Assembly (NCBI GenBank): GCA_945485625.1
Contig: CALYSH010000124.1
Location: 1-5,334, forward strand
Origin: an uncultured Lachnospiraceae bacterium
Lineage (GTDB): Bacteria > Bacillota > Clostridia > Lachnospirales > Lachnospiraceae
DNA: 5,334 nt
Reading direction: 5' to 3'
Below, piece by piece: positions 1 through 5,334 of the stretch (positions within the stretch are counted from its first letter, which is position 1; the number at the start of each line of letters is the position of its first letter). The notes under the pieces are model-generated. The model did no database searches and was not told the DNA's origin. It was given only the letters and a program-made list of their open reading frames with translations. A program made the position numbers and the translations under genes.

Positions 1-1
1 C

Positions 2-133
2 ATCCACGAGCAGCACCATAGTCAATTCCCTCTCCTCTTCGAAAACCTTGACGTGAGGAGTGCGCAGACGGGCGGTCACATTCCAGTCCATAGAACGCAC
101 ATCGTCCCCCCACTGGTATTCCCTGACCTCACT
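2..133 (-). CDS. DUF58-family protein, internal fragment (chimeric left end)
   Basis: Read on the minus strand from 133 down to 2, the sequence gives 44 uninterrupted codons. They contain SEVREYQWGDDVRSMDWNVT followed by a stretch with HVKVFEEERELT and then MVLLVD. This is the conserved core of DUF58 proteins, whose family pattern is close to EVREYxxGDDVRxIDWNVTAR followed by FEEERELT and a hydrophobic strand ending in Asp. That strand leads into a von Willebrand A-like fold with a DxSGS metal site, which would lie beyond the left edge. In many bacteria DUF58 genes sit beside MoxR-type AAA ATPase genes; neither that partner nor either end of this gene is visible. GC content here is about 56%, higher than in the adjacent frr part. 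The match stops at about 133, where the next codon is Arg rather than the usual aromatic. The wording resembles Bacteroidota versions, which is only an impression. The fragment is probably joined artificially to the rest of the window. Confidence 0.75.
113..133. other. Chimera junction between DUF58 fragment and frr
   Basis: These 21 bases read as LVFPDLT on the plus strand, which is standard ribosome recycling factor sequence, and as SEVREYQ on the minus strand, which is standard DUF58 sequence. Left of 113 the frr reading frame loses all family resemblance: the codon before Leu is Pro where Arg is usual. Right of 133 the DUF58 frame loses its resemblance. The segment therefore looks like a short sequence shared by two unrelated loci at which they were joined. 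The boundaries come from family consensus and may be off by a few bases. Confidence 0.65.
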
Positions 134-370
134 GCGGAGAGAAGAAAGGATCTTGTAAAGGATATTAAGAAGAAGGCTGAGGACGGCAAGGTAGCCATCC
201 GTAATATCCGCAGAGACGGAAATGATGCATTTAAGAAGCTGGCTAAGACAGAGGTTTCCGAGGATGAAATCAAGCAGCTGGAGGATCAGCTTCAGAAGCT
301 CACCGACAAATATATCAAGGATATTGATGTGTTGATGGAGGCAAAGTCTAAGGAAATTATGACCGTGTAG
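113..370 (+). CDS. frr: Ribosome recycling factor, C-terminal fragment
   Basis: Ribosome recycling factor works with EF-G to split the post-termination ribosome so that it can start again; it is cytosolic and essential. The 85 codons here correspond to roughly residues 101-185 of the usual 185-residue protein. Visible signatures are LVFPDLTAERRKDLVKD, then KVAIRNIRRDGNDAFKKL with the arginines that contact 23S rRNA in this family, and then QLQKLTDKYIKDID. These are the long helices of domain I. The stop codon is at 368-370. The first half of the gene, including its start and all of domain II, is absent. The reading frame stays open leftward to a GTG at 53, but residues before 113 bear no resemblance to the family, so that GTG is not a real start. 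frr directly upstream of uppS is the usual bacterial order. The missing half reflects the junction at 113-133 rather than a natural short protein. Confidence 0.92.
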   Translation: MVFPDLTAERRKDLVKDIKKKAEDGKVAIRNIRRDGNDAFKKLAKTEVSEDEIKQLEDQLQKLTDKYIKDIDVLMEAKSKEIMTV

Positions 371-398
371 TCCACGGTATAACACGATGGAAGGTCAT

Positions 399-404
399 AA
401 GAGG
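399..404 (+). promoter_or_regulatory. Ribosome binding site of uppS
   Basis: The sequence AAGAGG lies 6 bases before the ATG at 411 but only 3 bases before the in-frame GTG at 408. The spacing favours ATG 411 as the start. Confidence 0.65.
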
Positions 405-410
405 TAAGTG

Positions 411-1130
411 ATGGGTGAAGATTTGAAGATGCCGCGACATGTGGCAATTATTTTGGATGGAAACGGCAGATGGGCAAAGGCAAAGGGGATGCCCAGAAAT
501 TACGGACATGTGCAGGGCGCAAAGACGGTGGAGGTGATTTGCGAGGAGGCATATAAGATGGGGATTCAGTACCTGACAGTATATGCTTTTTCCACAGAGA
601 ACTGGAATCGACCGAAGGATGAAGTGGATGCTTTGATGAAGCTTCTGCGTAATTACCTGAAAAACTGCCTGAAAACAGCAGAAAAGAACCGCATGTGTGT
701 TCGGATTCTGGGAGATAAATCCGGCCTGGATGAGGATATCCGTGAGAGGATTCAGGAGCTTGAGGAAGCGACGAAGAATAATGACGGTCTTCATTTTCAG
801 ATTGCAATCAATTATGGCGGCAGGGATGAATTGGTACGTTCCGTTCGAAAATTGACCCAACGGGTACAACGGGGCGAACTTCAGCCGGAAGAGATCAATG
901 AAGCTATGGTGGAGGAGTGCATGGATACGGCAGGCATTCCGGATCCGGATTTATTGATTCGTACCTGTAATGAGCAGAGAATCTCCAACTTCCTGTTATG
1001 GCAGCTGGCGTATACGGAGTTTTATTTTACACCTGTGGCGTGGCCGGATTTCTCGAAGGATGAACTGATGAAGGCGGTGGAGGCTTATAACCGCAGGAAC
1101 AGAAAATTTGGTGGGCTGAAGGAGGAGTGA
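411..1130 (+). CDS. uppS: Isoprenyl transferase (undecaprenyl diphosphate synthase)
   Basis: This cis-prenyltransferase condenses farnesyl diphosphate with IPP units to give undecaprenyl diphosphate, the lipid carrier for peptidoglycan and other wall polymers. The product has 239 residues, normal for the family. The N-terminal block HVAIILDGNGRWAKAKG carries the catalytic Asp16 (equivalent to Asp26 in E. coli) and the diphosphate-binding GNGRWA loop. YAFSTENWNRP at about 57-67 is the second conserved block. Near the C-terminus RTCNEQRISNFLLWQLAYTE contains Arg194, Arg200 and Ser202, the IPP-diphosphate ligands, and Glu213 as Mg ligand; WPDF follows. One oddity is that residues 196-197 are Cys-Asn where most homologues have Ser/Gly-Gly. 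I chose ATG 411 over GTG 408 because of ribosome binding site spacing. It lies 40 bases after frr, and its stop is one base before the cdsA start, so translation of the two is probably coupled. Confidence 0.97.
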   Translation: MGEDLKMPRHVAIILDGNGRWAKAKGMPRNYGHVQGAKTVEVICEEAYKMGIQYLTVYAFSTENWNRPKDEVDALMKLLRNYLKNCLKTAEKNRMCVRILGDKSGLDEDIRERIQELEEATKNNDGLHFQIAINYGGRDELVRSVRKLTQRVQRGELQPEEINEAMVEECMDTAGIPDPDLLIRTCNEQRISNFLLWQLAYTEFYFTPVAWPDFSKDELMKAVEAYNRRNRKFGGLKEE

Positions 1131-1131
1131 T

Positions 1132-1965
1132 ATGTTTTGGACCAGATTGGCCAGCGGTATAGTGCTGGCGGTGTTGGCTTTAATCACCATGGGATTGGGT
1201 GGAATTCCTCTTTTGGCAGTTTTACTTTTGATTTCTCTGGTGGCGTACCGGGAGTTGTCTAAGGCGCTTCAGATACATACGGAACAGGACAATGCAGGCT
1301 TTAATGCGCTGGAGATCGCAGGCTATTTCGGAATTGTCTGCTATTATGCATCGGTGTATTTTGCGGATACGGACACTGTGAAATTTATGGTGATGATTTG
1401 TGGAGTGATGGCAATCCTCTGTGTGTATGTGGTCACATTTCCCAGGTTCCATGCCGGGCAGGTGACTGCGGCGTGCTTCTCACTGGTATATGCACCGGTG
1501 ATGCTTTCCTTTATCTATATGACCAGAGAGTATTCCAATGGGGACGGCGGACATATGGTCTGGCCGATATTAATCAGCTCCTGGGGATGTGATACCTGCG
1601 CGTATGTGGTAGGGAAGCTGATCGGAAAACACAAAATTTTCCCGAAGCTAAGTCCAAAGAAATCCCTGGAGGGATGTATCGGCGGCGTATTGGGAGCTGC
1701 GCTTATCGGCGGCCTGTACGGTTACTTTTTTGTAGAGCAGGTAGTGCTTCAACAGAAGGTGGCCGGACTGATTGCATTTATCTGTGCGGCAGGTGCGGTG
1801 ATGAGCATGGTGGGCGATTTGGCGGCTTCCGCCATTAAACGAAATCATAATATTAAGGATTACGGGAAAATCATTCCGGGACATGGCGGAGTAATGGACC
1901 GTTTTGACAGTATGATTGTAACCGCTCCTATGATTTACTTATTGACTTTTGTATTAATTAAGTAG
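1132..1965 (+). CDS. cdsA: Phosphatidate cytidylyltransferase (CDP-diglyceride synthase)
   Basis: CdsA converts phosphatidic acid and CTP to CDP-diacylglycerol, the precursor of membrane phospholipids. The product has 277 residues with about eight hydrophobic segments (roughly 7-22, 24-40, 62-78, 84-103, 109-130, 173-190, 208-227, 261-276), so it is an integral inner-membrane enzyme. The family signature is complete near the C-terminus: SAIKR at 233-237, KD at 242-243, then PGHGGVMDRFDS at 249-260 with the metal-binding aspartates. Two other typical blocks are WGCDTCAYVVGKLIGKHK from 141 and LSPKKSLEG at 163-171. GDL at 228-230 also contributes to the metal site in this family. The start ATG has a strong GGAGGAG at 1121-1127 lying inside the 3' end of uppS. 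Position between uppS and dxr is the conserved order. No truncation or frameshift is seen. Confidence 0.96.
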   Translation: MFWTRLASGIVLAVLALITMGLGGIPLLAVLLLISLVAYRELSKALQIHTEQDNAGFNALEIAGYFGIVCYYASVYFADTDTVKFMVMICGVMAILCVYVVTFPRFHAGQVTAACFSLVYAPVMLSFIYMTREYSNGDGGHMVWPILISSWGCDTCAYVVGKLIGKHKIFPKLSPKKSLEGCIGGVLGAALIGGLYGYFFVEQVVLQQKVAGLIAFICAAGAVMSMVGDLAASAIKRNHNIKDYGKIIPGHGGVMDRFDSMIVTAPMIYLLTFVLIK

Positions 1966-1972
1966 ATTTCCG

Positions 1973-1978
1973 AAAGGA
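1973..1978 (+). promoter_or_regulatory. Ribosome binding site of dxr
   Basis: AAAGGA ends 9 bases before the ATG at 1988 but directly abuts the in-frame ATG at 1979. A ribosome could not use the latter with this site, so 1988 is the better start. Confidence 0.65.
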
Positions 1979-1987
1979 ATGACTGGA

Positions 1988-3133
1988 ATGAAGAACATAG
2001 CAATTATGGGCTCTACCGGTTCCATCGGAACCCAGACCCTGGAGGTGGTTCGAAGCAACCCCTCTCTTAGGGTGAAGGCGTTGGCGGCAGGTAGTAGCGT
2101 TGACAAAATAGAAGAACAGATTCGTGAATTCAAACCGGAGCTGGTATGTATGTGGGAAGAGGAAGCAGCCAGAAGCTTGGCTGTGAAAGTTGCTGACCTC
2201 CCGGTGAAGGTGCTGTGGGGTATGGATGGCTTGATGGAGATTGCCGTCATGCCGGATGTACAGGTTCTGGTAACGGCAGTGGTTGGTATGATCGGGATTC
2301 GCCCTACCATAGCCGCAATTGAAGCCGGTAAGGATATTGCGCTTGCCAATAAAGAGACACTGGTAACCGCAGGACATATTATTATGCCTCTGGCAAAAAA
2401 GTGCGGGGTATCCATTTTGCCTGTGGATAGTGAGCACAGTGCTATTTTTCAGTCCTTAAACGGAGAATCCGGGGAGCGTGTTTCCAGAATCCTGCTGACT
2501 GCATCCGGCGGACCCTTCCGCGGGAAAAAGCGGGAGGAGCTTCGGGATATTCAGGTGGAGGATGCATTAAAGCATCCCAACTGGTCCATGGGAAGAAAGA
2601 TTACCATTGATTCATCCACCCTGGTTAATAAGGGGCTGGAGGTGATGGAGGCAAAATGGCTCTTTGGCGTAGATTATGACAATATTGTTGTAGTGGTGCA
2701 CCCTCAGAGTATCATTCATTCTATGGTGGAATATGTGGATGGAGCGGTGATTGCCCAGCTGGGAACTCCGGATATGAAGCTTCCGATTCAATATGCATTG
2801 TTTTATCCGGACAGACAGCCTATGAACGGAAAAAAGCTTGACTTTTACGAATTGGGTCAGCTTACGTTTGAAAAGCCGGACATGGAGAACTTCGACGGCC
2901 TTCGACTGGCTTATGAGGCAGCCCGTAAGGGCGGCAGTATGCCAACTGTTTACAATGCGGCAAATGAAAAAGCGGTAGCGCTGTTTTTGGACAGAAAGAT
3001 TGCCTACCTGCAGATTACGGAACTGATTGAAGAGGCCATGAGCCGTCATAAATTAGTCATAAATCCTTCTGTTGAGGATATATTAATTGCAGAGCGTGAG
3101 GTTTATGACTGGGTGGACAGAAAGGTGAAGTAA
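1988..3133 (+). CDS. dxr: 1-deoxy-D-xylulose 5-phosphate reductoisomerase
   Basis: Dxr rearranges and reduces DXP to 2-C-methyl-D-erythritol 4-phosphate with NADPH and a divalent metal, the first committed step of the MEP pathway to IPP. It is the target of fosmidomycin. The product has 381 residues, the normal length. The NADPH-binding loop is MGSTGSIGTQTLEVV at residues 7-21, and LANKETLV follows at about 119-126. The metal site is PVDSEHSAIFQ with Asp147 and Glu149, completed by NKGLEVMEA at about 214-222. The flexible substrate loop carries HPNWSMG at 196-202, and HPQS lies at 238-241. The C-terminal helical domain is intact. Starting at 1988 gives the usual MKNIAIMGSTG opening; an in-frame ATG at 1979 would add three residues but is badly spaced from the ribosome binding site. 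The gene begins 22 bases after cdsA and ends 4 bases before rseP. Its product feeds UppS, which fits their shared operon. Confidence 0.97.
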   Translation: MKNIAIMGSTGSIGTQTLEVVRSNPSLRVKALAAGSSVDKIEEQIREFKPELVCMWEEEAARSLAVKVADLPVKVLWGMDGLMEIAVMPDVQVLVTAVVGMIGIRPTIAAIEAGKDIALANKETLVTAGHIIMPLAKKCGVSILPVDSEHSAIFQSLNGESGERVSRILLTASGGPFRGKKREELRDIQVEDALKHPNWSMGRKITIDSSTLVNKGLEVMEAKWLFGVDYDNIVVVVHPQSIIHSMVEYVDGAVIAQLGTPDMKLPIQYALFYPDRQPMNGKKLDFYELGQLTFEKPDMENFDGLRLAYEAARKGGSMPTVYNAANEKAVALFLDRKIAYLQITELIEEAMSRHKLVINPSVEDILIAEREVYDWVDRKVK

Positions 3134-3137
3134 GCGG

Positions 3138-4199
3138 ATGGGAACTCCGATAATGACTTTTATATTGTTTATTTTGGTATTCGGTGTGGTGGTAATCTCT
3201 CATGAGTTTGGTCATTTCCTGCTTGCGAAGGCCAATGGAATTCATGTAGTGGAATTCAGTGTGGGAATGGGGCCTGCCATTTGTTCCTTTCACAAAAAAG
3301 AAACCAAATATGTGCTTCGCCTGTTACCCATTGGCGGTGCCTGTATGTTTGAGGGAGAGGACGGCCTGAACGAGAAGGAGGGGGGAGATTCGAAGGGCTC
3401 CTTCCAAAAAGCCGGTGTATGGGCCAGAATTTCCACTGTGCTTGCCGGACCGGTCTTTAACTTCATTCTGGCGTCCCTTGTAGCACTGATCATGGTTCAG
3501 CTGATTGCCATCAGAGAACCGGTGGCTACTCAGGTGACGGAGGGAGGCGCGGCCTGGGATGCCGGACTTCGGGATGGAGACCGGATTATTTCCATGAATC
3601 ATGACCGTATCTATTTATATGAAGAGATTTCCCTGGCGATGGCGATGAATAAGGGCAAGGAGATGACCCTGGTTTATGAGCGGGATGGAGAACGTTTTGA
3701 AACGACTCTGACCCCTCGCTTTTCGGAGGAGTACAATCGCTATATGATTGGTATCTCCAATGCAACCTTTGCAGAACCCAAGGGTCTGGATTATGTTCGC
3801 TATGCCTGGTATGAGGTTCGCTATGGCGTGGTGAATGTGTATAAGAGCCTTGGTATGCTGTTGACCGGGCAGGTGTCCCGGAAGGATGTGGCAGGACCGG
3901 TTGGTTTAGCCGTCAACGTGGTGGGTAAGGTGTATGAGGAAACCAAGGAATCCGCCATGGATGTTCTGGTAAATATGTTAAATATCGTAATGCTCTTGTC
4001 TGTGAACCTGGGAATCTTCAACCTGCTTCCCATTCCTGCACTGGATGGAGGTCGCCTTGTGTTCCTGCTGGTGGAGCTGGTACGGGGCAAACCCATTCCT
4101 CCGGAGAAGGAAGGCATGGTTCATTTCGTGGGAATGATGTTCTTTTTTGCACTGATGATAGTTATCTTTTTCAATGATTTGGTGAATATTTTTGGCTAA
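3138..4199 (+). CDS. rseP: Site-2 zinc metalloprotease of the RseP/RasP family
   Basis: This is an intramembrane protease that cuts substrates such as anti-sigma factors and leftover signal peptides after a first cut by another protease. The product has 353 residues. The zinc motif HEFGH lies at 22-26 in the first membrane segment, with Glu23 as catalytic base. The third zinc ligand is Asp303 in NLLPIPALDGGR, near the last membrane segments. AGPVFNFILA at 103-112 starts the second membrane helix, a PDZ-like domain follows at about 125-195 (AAWDAGLRDGDRIISMN inside it), and VAGPVGLA at 251-258 is the usual conserved loop. Further membrane helices are at about 272-297 and 329-345. A single PDZ domain is normal for Gram-positive members; E. 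coli RseP has two. ATG 3138 is preceded by AAAGGTG at 3121-3127; an in-frame ATG at 3153 would remove five residues and cannot be excluded. It is the last gene of the operon. Its actual substrate cannot be read from the sequence. Confidence 0.94.
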   Translation: MGTPIMTFILFILVFGVVVISHEFGHFLLAKANGIHVVEFSVGMGPAICSFHKKETKYVLRLLPIGGACMFEGEDGLNEKEGGDSKGSFQKAGVWARISTVLAGPVFNFILASLVALIMVQLIAIREPVATQVTEGGAAWDAGLRDGDRIISMNHDRIYLYEEISLAMAMNKGKEMTLVYERDGERFETTLTPRFSEEYNRYMIGISNATFAEPKGLDYVRYAWYEVRYGVVNVYKSLGMLLTGQVSRKDVAGPVGLAVNVVGKVYEETKESAMDVLVNMLNIVMLLSVNLGIFNLLPIPALDGGRLVFLLVELVRGKPIPPEKEGMVHFVGMMFFFALMIVIFFNDLVNIFG

Positions 4200-4253
4200 A
4201 AATGCTTTCGGGTTATCAGATATTGCCGAAATGAAAGGGATGGTCTTTGGGGC

Positions 4254-4282
4254 TTGATTTTTCCGCCTTTTCACCCTATACT
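4254..4282 (+). promoter_or_regulatory. Probable sigma-A promoter of the transaldolase gene
   Basis: TTGATT at 4254-4259 and TATACT at 4277-4282 are separated by exactly 17 bases, matching the housekeeping consensus TTGACA-17-TATAAT in four and five of six positions. They lie in the 132-base gap after rseP, placing transcription start near 4289 and leaving a leader of about 40 bases. This is consistent with the transaldolase gene being transcribed separately from the upstream operon. The call is made by eye. Confidence 0.6.
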
Positions 4283-4318
4283 GAAAGTATCATTTGAACT
4301 GAATAAACCATTCTATAA

Positions 4319-4324
4319 AAGGAG
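4319..4324 (+). promoter_or_regulatory. Ribosome binding site of the transaldolase gene
   Basis: AAGGAG lies 7 bases before ATG 4332, the best-formed site on the plus strand here. It fixes the start and rules out the upstream in-frame TTG at 4254, which is part of the promoter. Confidence 0.8.
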
Positions 4325-4331
4325 AAACGCT

Positions 4332-4985
4332 ATGAAATTTTTTATTGATACCGCTAAGGTAGAAGACATCAAAAAAGCAAATGACATGGGAGTTATCTGT
4401 GGCGTTACCACAAACCCTTCCCTGATTGCAAAGGAAGGAAGAGTATTTGAAGAGGTTATCGCTGAAATCGCTTCCATCGTTGACGGACCCATCAGTGGTG
4501 AGGTTAAGGCTACTACCGTTGATGCAGAGGGTATGATTGCAGAAGGCAGAGCGATTGCTAAGATTCATCCCAACATGGTAGTTAAGATTCCTATGACCGT
4601 TGAGGGATTAAAGGCTTGTAAGCAGCTGACCGCAGAAGGCATTAAGACCAACGTTACCCTGATCTTTTCCGCAAACCAGGCTCTTCTTGCTGCCCGCGCA
4701 GGTGCTACCTATGTATCTCCTTTCCTGGGTCGTCTGGATGACATCAGCCAGAGAGGTGTGGATCTGATTCGTGAGATTTCCGAAATCTTTGCAGTAGCAG
4801 GTATTGAAACCGAGATTATCGCAGCAAGCGTTCGTAACCCGATTCATGTTACCGACTGTGCTCTTGCAGGTGCTGATATCGCTACCGTTCCTTATGCAGT
4901 CATTGAGCAGATGACCAAGCATCCTTTGACCGATGCAGGTATTCTGAAATTCCAGGCAGACTACAAGGCAGTATTCGGCGAGTAA
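4332..4985 (+). CDS. tal: Transaldolase, short TalA/FSA-like subfamily
   Basis: This enzyme moves a dihydroxyacetone unit from sedoheptulose 7-phosphate to glyceraldehyde 3-phosphate in the non-oxidative pentose phosphate pathway. The product has 217 residues, typical of the compact bacterial subfamily that also contains fructose-6-phosphate aldolase. Visible features are FFIDTAK with Asp6, GVTTNPSLIAKEG at 24-36, and the Schiff-base Lys85 in VVKIPMT. NVTLIFSANQALLAARAGA and YVSPFLGRLDD are further conserved blocks. Two positions separate the subgroups: E. coli aldolase FsaA has Gln59 and Tyr131, whereas this protein has Glu57 at the aligned place and Phe131. It therefore matches the transaldolase type, as in the Bacillus protein. 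Codons are biased to GTT, ACC, GCA and CGT, unlike the upstream operon, suggesting strong expression. It has its own promoter and terminator, so it is probably monocistronic. Confidence 0.93.
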   Translation: MKFFIDTAKVEDIKKANDMGVICGVTTNPSLIAKEGRVFEEVIAEIASIVDGPISGEVKATTVDAEGMIAEGRAIAKIHPNMVVKIPMTVEGLKACKQLTAEGIKTNVTLIFSANQALLAARAGATYVSPFLGRLDDISQRGVDLIREISEIFAVAGIETEIIAASVRNPIHVTDCALAGADIATVPYAVIEQMTKHPLTDAGILKFQADYKAVFGE

Positions 4986-5005
4986 TTGATGATGAGATAA
5001 AGAAA

Positions 5006-5035
5006 AGCCGGGACGGATATCCGCCCCGGCTCTTT
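5006..5035. terminator. Bidirectional intrinsic terminator between convergent genes
   Basis: AGCCGGG at 5006-5012 pairs with CCCGGCT at 5025-5031. After an A-C mismatch, CGG (5014-5016) pairs with CCG (5021-5023) around an ATAT loop. On the plus strand CTTTGTTTG follows; on the minus strand TTTCTTTAT follows. It lies 20 bases after the transaldolase stop and about 14 bases beyond the stop of the convergent spore-protein gene, so it can serve both. The minus-strand T tract is the better one. Confidence 0.88.
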
Positions 5036-5045
5036 GTTTGCAGAT

Positions 5046-5243
5046 TTACTTCATCTGCTCTTCCTGCTTCTTAATCATACGACGAACCATCTCGCCGCCG
5101 ATGGAACCTGCCTCACGGCTGGTCAGGTCACCGTTGTAACCCTCCTTCAGGTTTACACCAAGCTCAGAAGCAACCTCAGTTTTGAAACGATCCATTGCTG
5201 CCTTAGCTTCAGGAACTTCAGTTCTATTACTCTGATTAGACAT
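5046..5243 (-). CDS. Small acid-soluble spore protein, alpha/beta type
   Basis: These proteins saturate the DNA of dormant spores, forcing an A-like helix and protecting it from UV and chemicals; at germination the GPR protease degrades them as an amino-acid source. The product has 65 residues, in the usual range. The first family signature, KTEVASELGV at 21-30, holds the GPR cleavage region. The second, REAGSIGGEMVRRMI at 43-57, is the DNA-binding part. The linker between them (NLKEGYNGDLTS) is typical of clostridial members. I start at ATG 5243, 7 bases from a strong GGAGGT; an in-frame GTG at 5252 overlaps that site and is rejected. Family members are made in the forespore under sigma G, but I could not recognise a convincing sigma-G promoter upstream. 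Genomes carry several paralogues, so no specific symbol is given. Its presence says that the host forms spores. Confidence 0.95.
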   Translation of the reverse strand: MSNQSNRTEVPEAKAAMDRFKTEVASELGVNLKEGYNGDLTSREAGSIGGEMVRRMIKKQEEQMK

Positions 5244-5250
5244 ATTTTTC

Positions 5251-5256
5251 ACCTCC
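5251..5256 (-). promoter_or_regulatory. Ribosome binding site of the spore-protein gene
   Basis: Read on the minus strand this is GGAGGT, 7 bases before ATG 5243. It overlaps the alternative GTG at 5252, which decides the start. Confidence 0.8.
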
Positions 5257-5274
5257 GTCTTTTTTCAGGTTTCT

Positions 5275-5312
5275 GTTTTCAGATAAGTACATACAAGCAC
5301 TTATCCGAAAAC
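5275..5312. repeat. 14-bp inverted repeat upstream of the spore-protein gene
   Basis: GTTTTCAGATAAGT at 5275-5288 and ACTTATCCGAAAAC at 5299-5312 are reverse complements at 13 of 14 positions, separated by 10 bases. On the minus strand the one mismatch would be a G-U pair in RNA. The repeat ends 32 bases upstream of the spore-protein start codon. It could be an operator, an mRNA leader hairpin, or an AT-rich terminator for plus-strand transcription, since TTTGTTTCG follows on that strand. For minus-strand transcripts no T tract follows. Nothing coding is recognised from 5257 to the window end. Confidence 0.7.
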
Positions 5313-5334
5313 TTTGTTTCGATTGTGTTTGTAC

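Noticed and set aside
53..370. A 105-residue plus-strand protein starting at GTG 53
   Set aside because: Only the part from 113 onward resembles a known family (frr). The first 20 residues are the antisense of the DUF58 core, so this is an artificial fusion across the junction.
4206..4231. Possible terminator after rseP: TTTCGG pairing with CCGAAA
   Set aside because: The stem is only 6 bp with a 14-base loop and no T tract follows directly. No convincing terminator was found between rseP and the transaldolase gene.
4294..4319. Second promoter, TTGAAC with TATAAA
   Set aside because: The spacer is only 14 bases, too short for a housekeeping promoter, and it would leave almost no leader before the ribosome binding site.
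4254..4331. N-terminal extension of transaldolase from TTG 4254
   Set aside because: The family begins at MKFFIDTAK, the ribosome binding site is at 4319-4324, and the TTG is part of the promoter -35 element.
371..4985. An undescribed multi-gene system
   Set aside because: Every gene here belongs to a well-known housekeeping family in a commonly conserved order; no unknown genes, CRISPR repeats, insertion sequences or defence-like modules were seen.
5257..5334. Sigma-G promoter for the spore-protein gene
   Set aside because: Sequences resembling a -35 element (GTATG, GGATA on the minus strand) are present, but none is followed at 17-18 bases by a CATNNTA-like -10 element.

Overview
The window reads as a chromosomal stretch from a spore-forming member of the Clostridia, most likely a Lachnospiraceae species. 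The reasons are the order frr-uppS-cdsA-dxr-rseP, moderate GC content, AGGAG-type ribosome binding sites, MEP-pathway isoprenoid synthesis, and an alpha/beta-type small acid-soluble spore protein gene. The organism assignment is an inference from gene content, not from a search.

Layout. (1) Positions 1 to about 133 do not fit the rest. On the minus strand they encode 44 residues of a DUF58-family protein, running off the left edge. (2) From about 113 the plus strand becomes the last 85 codons of frr (ribosome recycling factor), whose 5' half is missing. The two sequences meet in a 21-base stretch (113-133) that is plausible for both families. This looks like a chimeric join, most simply an assembly artefact. 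(3) Positions 371-4199 hold a tight plus-strand operon: uppS, cdsA, dxr and rseP, with gaps of 1, 22 and 4 bases. (4) Positions 4200-4331 are an intergenic region with a good sigma-A-type promoter, followed by a monocistronic transaldolase gene (4332-4985). (5) A bidirectional hairpin terminator at 5006-5035 separates this from a convergent spore-protein gene on the minus strand (5046-5243). Upstream of that gene lies an unexplained 14-bp inverted repeat.

How the genes fit together. Dxr makes the first committed MEP-pathway intermediate, leading to IPP. UppS uses IPP to build the undecaprenyl carrier for cell-wall synthesis. CdsA makes CDP-diacylglycerol for phospholipids. RseP is a membrane site-2 protease. 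With frr this is the widely conserved translation and envelope block of bacteria. Transaldolase belongs to central carbon metabolism, and its codon usage suggests stronger expression than its neighbours. The spore protein coats DNA in dormant spores.

I found no mobile element, CRISPR array, RNA gene or undescribed multi-gene system. The points most worth checking are the left-edge chimera and the inverted repeat upstream of the spore-protein gene.
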